From positions 9,542 through 16,191 of the forward strand of contig CAJUEF010000034.1 of the NCBI GenBank assembly GCA_910585035.1: a stretch of 6,650 bases of DNA. Direction: 5' to 3'. The DNA is from an uncultured Christensenellaceae bacterium (GTDB taxonomy: Bacteria > Bacillota > Clostridia > Christensenellales > MGBC116941). Position 1 is the stretch's first letter. The number at the start of each line of letters is the position of its first letter. Positions 5,813 to 6,650 of the stretch are shown one piece after another. The position numbers and the translations under genes were made by a program. The notes under the pieces are model-generated. The model had not been told where the DNA came from, did not search any database, and saw only the letters and a program-made list of their open reading frames with translations.

Positions 5813-6256
5813 ATGAAAAAATCAATAATACTGGCAATAATTCTTGTATTAGTCCTTAGCTTTGGCATGCAGGGCTGTACAAAAAATAGAGATAAATTAA
5901 AAGACGGATATTATTCTGCCGAAATGTCCGGCTACAGTCACGGATGGAAAGAGTTTTTAACAATTTTTGTGCATGATGGTAAAATAGTATCTGCTGAATA
6001 CAATGCAAAAAACTCCAGTGGATTTATTAAATCATGGGATATGGCGTATATGCGTAATATGAATTCTGTTAAGGGAACTTATCCGAATAAATACACTAGG
6101 ACATATGCCGCTGAATTGATTATGGACCAAAATGCAGATAATATAAGCTTGGTAACCGGCGCTACTTCCTCTTATAAAACATTTAACCAACTGGCACAGG
6201 CAGTTATTGATAAGGCAAGAGCAGGAGATAATTCTGTTGCTGTAGTTGAATCATAG
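5813..6256 (+). CDS. FMN-binding-domain lipoprotein (PplA-like, extracellular)
   Basis: This 147-residue protein has a lipoprotein signal: MKKS, a hydrophobic stretch (residues 5-19), then GMQGC with the lipidated Cys22. MQG is an uncommon but permitted lipobox. The mature part has the pattern of small FMN-binding domains (RnfG/NqrC/PplA type): KDGYYSAEMSG at 30-40, GW at 44-45, LTIFVHDGKIV at 49-59, and near the end VTGATSS at 114-120 followed by an amphipathic helix. The TGAT sequence (115-118) is the flavinylation-type motif; in this family an ApbE/FmnB transferase attaches FMN covalently to the Thr, here Thr118. PplA-type proteins shuttle electrons outside the membrane in Gram-positive bacteria. 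No flavin transferase is in this window. It starts 15 bases after the chemoreceptor stop and ends in a terminator, so it is the last gene of that operon. Flavinylation and a redox role are inferred. Confidence 0.85.
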   Translation: MKKSIILAIILVLVLSFGMQGCTKNRDKLKDGYYSAEMSGYSHGWKEFLTIFVHDGKIVSAEYNAKNSSGFIKSWDMAYMRNMNSVKGTYPNKYTRTYAAELIMDQNADNISLVTGATSSYKTFNQLAQAVIDKARAGDNSVAVVES

Positions 6257-6278
6257 TTGAAATAAAGTTAAAATAATT

Positions 6279-6314
6279 GCTCCGCAAAAGATAATATCTT
6301 TTGCGGAGCTTTTT
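6279..6314 (+). terminator. Rho-independent terminator of the chemoreceptor-lipoprotein operon
   Basis: A perfect 14-bp stem is formed by 6279-6292 and 6296-6309 (GCTCCGCAAAAGAT / ATCTTTTGCGGAGC), with a 3-base loop and TTTTT at 6310-6314. It lies 22 bases after the lipoprotein stop, so the second lipoprotein gene is probably a separate transcription unit. Confidence 0.92.
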
Positions 6315-6405
6315 AAATATATCAAGAATACGCCTGTATATTTTTTATTGTAAAGAGGAGAATAAATACAAGATTATAAATACTATTTAAAAGGAAGTGT
6401 TAGTA

Positions 6406-6650
6406 ATGAAACGAATTATAAAAATAGGATGTCTTCTATTATCTCTTTTTGCTCTTACTGCATGTCGTTCAAATAAAGAAGGTAATACAGTTACTACAGA
6501 TACGGCTACTATTGAGACAGGAGCAAGAGCAGAGACTTCCGGGTTAAAGGATGGCACATACTCTGCGGAAATGTCCAAAGAATATGCAGAAAGCAAATAC
6601 AATGGATGGCAGCCCCAGCTTACCATAACCGTTAAAAACGGAGAGGTTGA
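6406..6650 (+). CDS. Second FMN-binding-type lipoprotein, N-terminal 81 residues (runs off the right edge)
   Basis: The visible part begins MKRIIKIGCLLLSLFALTAC, a classic lipoprotein signal with lipobox LTAC and lipidated Cys20. A Ser/Thr/Gly-rich linker (about 21-46) would hold the domain away from the membrane. From residue 47 it repeats the pattern of the preceding gene: LKDGTYSAEMS (47-57), GW (67-68) and LTITVKNGEV (72-81). The shared KDGxYSAEMS shows the two are paralogues, although the linker and signal peptide differ. The flavinylation-type TGAT motif would lie beyond the window, so FMN attachment cannot be confirmed here. AAGGAAG at 6391-6397, 8 bases upstream of ATG, supports the start. 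The upstream terminator suggests its own promoter; only a weak candidate is visible (TTGTAA at 6348-6353 with a poorly spaced TATAAA at 6375-6380). Confidence 0.85.
   Translation, partial: MKRIIKIGCLLLSLFALTACRSNKEGNTVTTDTATIETGARAETSGLKDGTYSAEMSKEYAESKYNGWQPQLTITVKNGEV

Noticed and set aside
6387..6626. A 79-codon minus-strand frame at the right edge
   Set aside because: The plus strand here carries a ribosome binding site, lipobox and FMN-binding-type pattern. The minus frame is its shadow.

Overview
The window looks like the chromosome of a low-GC Gram-positive anaerobe or facultative anaerobe of the Firmicutes, most likely class Clostridia. The AT-rich spacers, strong AAAGGAG-type ribosome binding sites, sigma-A promoters with extended -10 (TGn) elements, hairpin-plus-T-tract terminators, Gram-positive lipoprotein signals and a chemoreceptor with a double-Cache sensor all point that way. 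The genus cannot be read from the sequence. No IS element, tRNA, rRNA, CRISPR array or known riboswitch is visible.

Layout. Positions 1-687 (minus strand) hold the first 229 codons of glmM, phosphoglucosamine mutase. A 258-bp divergent promoter region separates it from trxB (946-1854, plus), a complete NADPH thioredoxin reductase. Next, on the minus strand, is a 72-residue RelB/DinJ-type ribbon-helix-helix antitoxin (1969-2187) with no toxin beside it. It converges on trxB across a shared hairpin terminator and has a near-consensus promoter embedded in three short palindromes. On the plus strand follow an EAL-HDOD protein (2413-3663) whose EAL half has lost its catalytic residues, a transmembrane chemoreceptor (3797-5797), and a small FMN-binding-type lipoprotein (5813-6256) whose ribosome binding site overlaps the chemoreceptor stop codon. 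A clear terminator ends that operon. A second FMN-binding-type lipoprotein starts at 6406 and runs off the window.

How the genes may work together. glmM and trxB are housekeeping genes (cell-wall precursor synthesis, thiol redox balance). The right half is a signalling cluster: a probably non-catalytic EAL-HDOD scaffold, a chemoreceptor with a large extracellular sensor, and two extracellular lipoproteins of the PplA-like FMN-binding family used in flavin-based extracellular electron transfer. The most interesting reading is that a surface flavoprotein is made together with, and may act as a redox or electron-acceptor input for, the chemoreceptor. This is an inference from the 15-bp gene spacing and family knowledge, not something the sequence proves. 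A second point of interest is the toxin-less antitoxin, whose operator-like palindromes sit directly upstream of a possible promoter for the EAL-HDOD gene, suggesting a local regulator.
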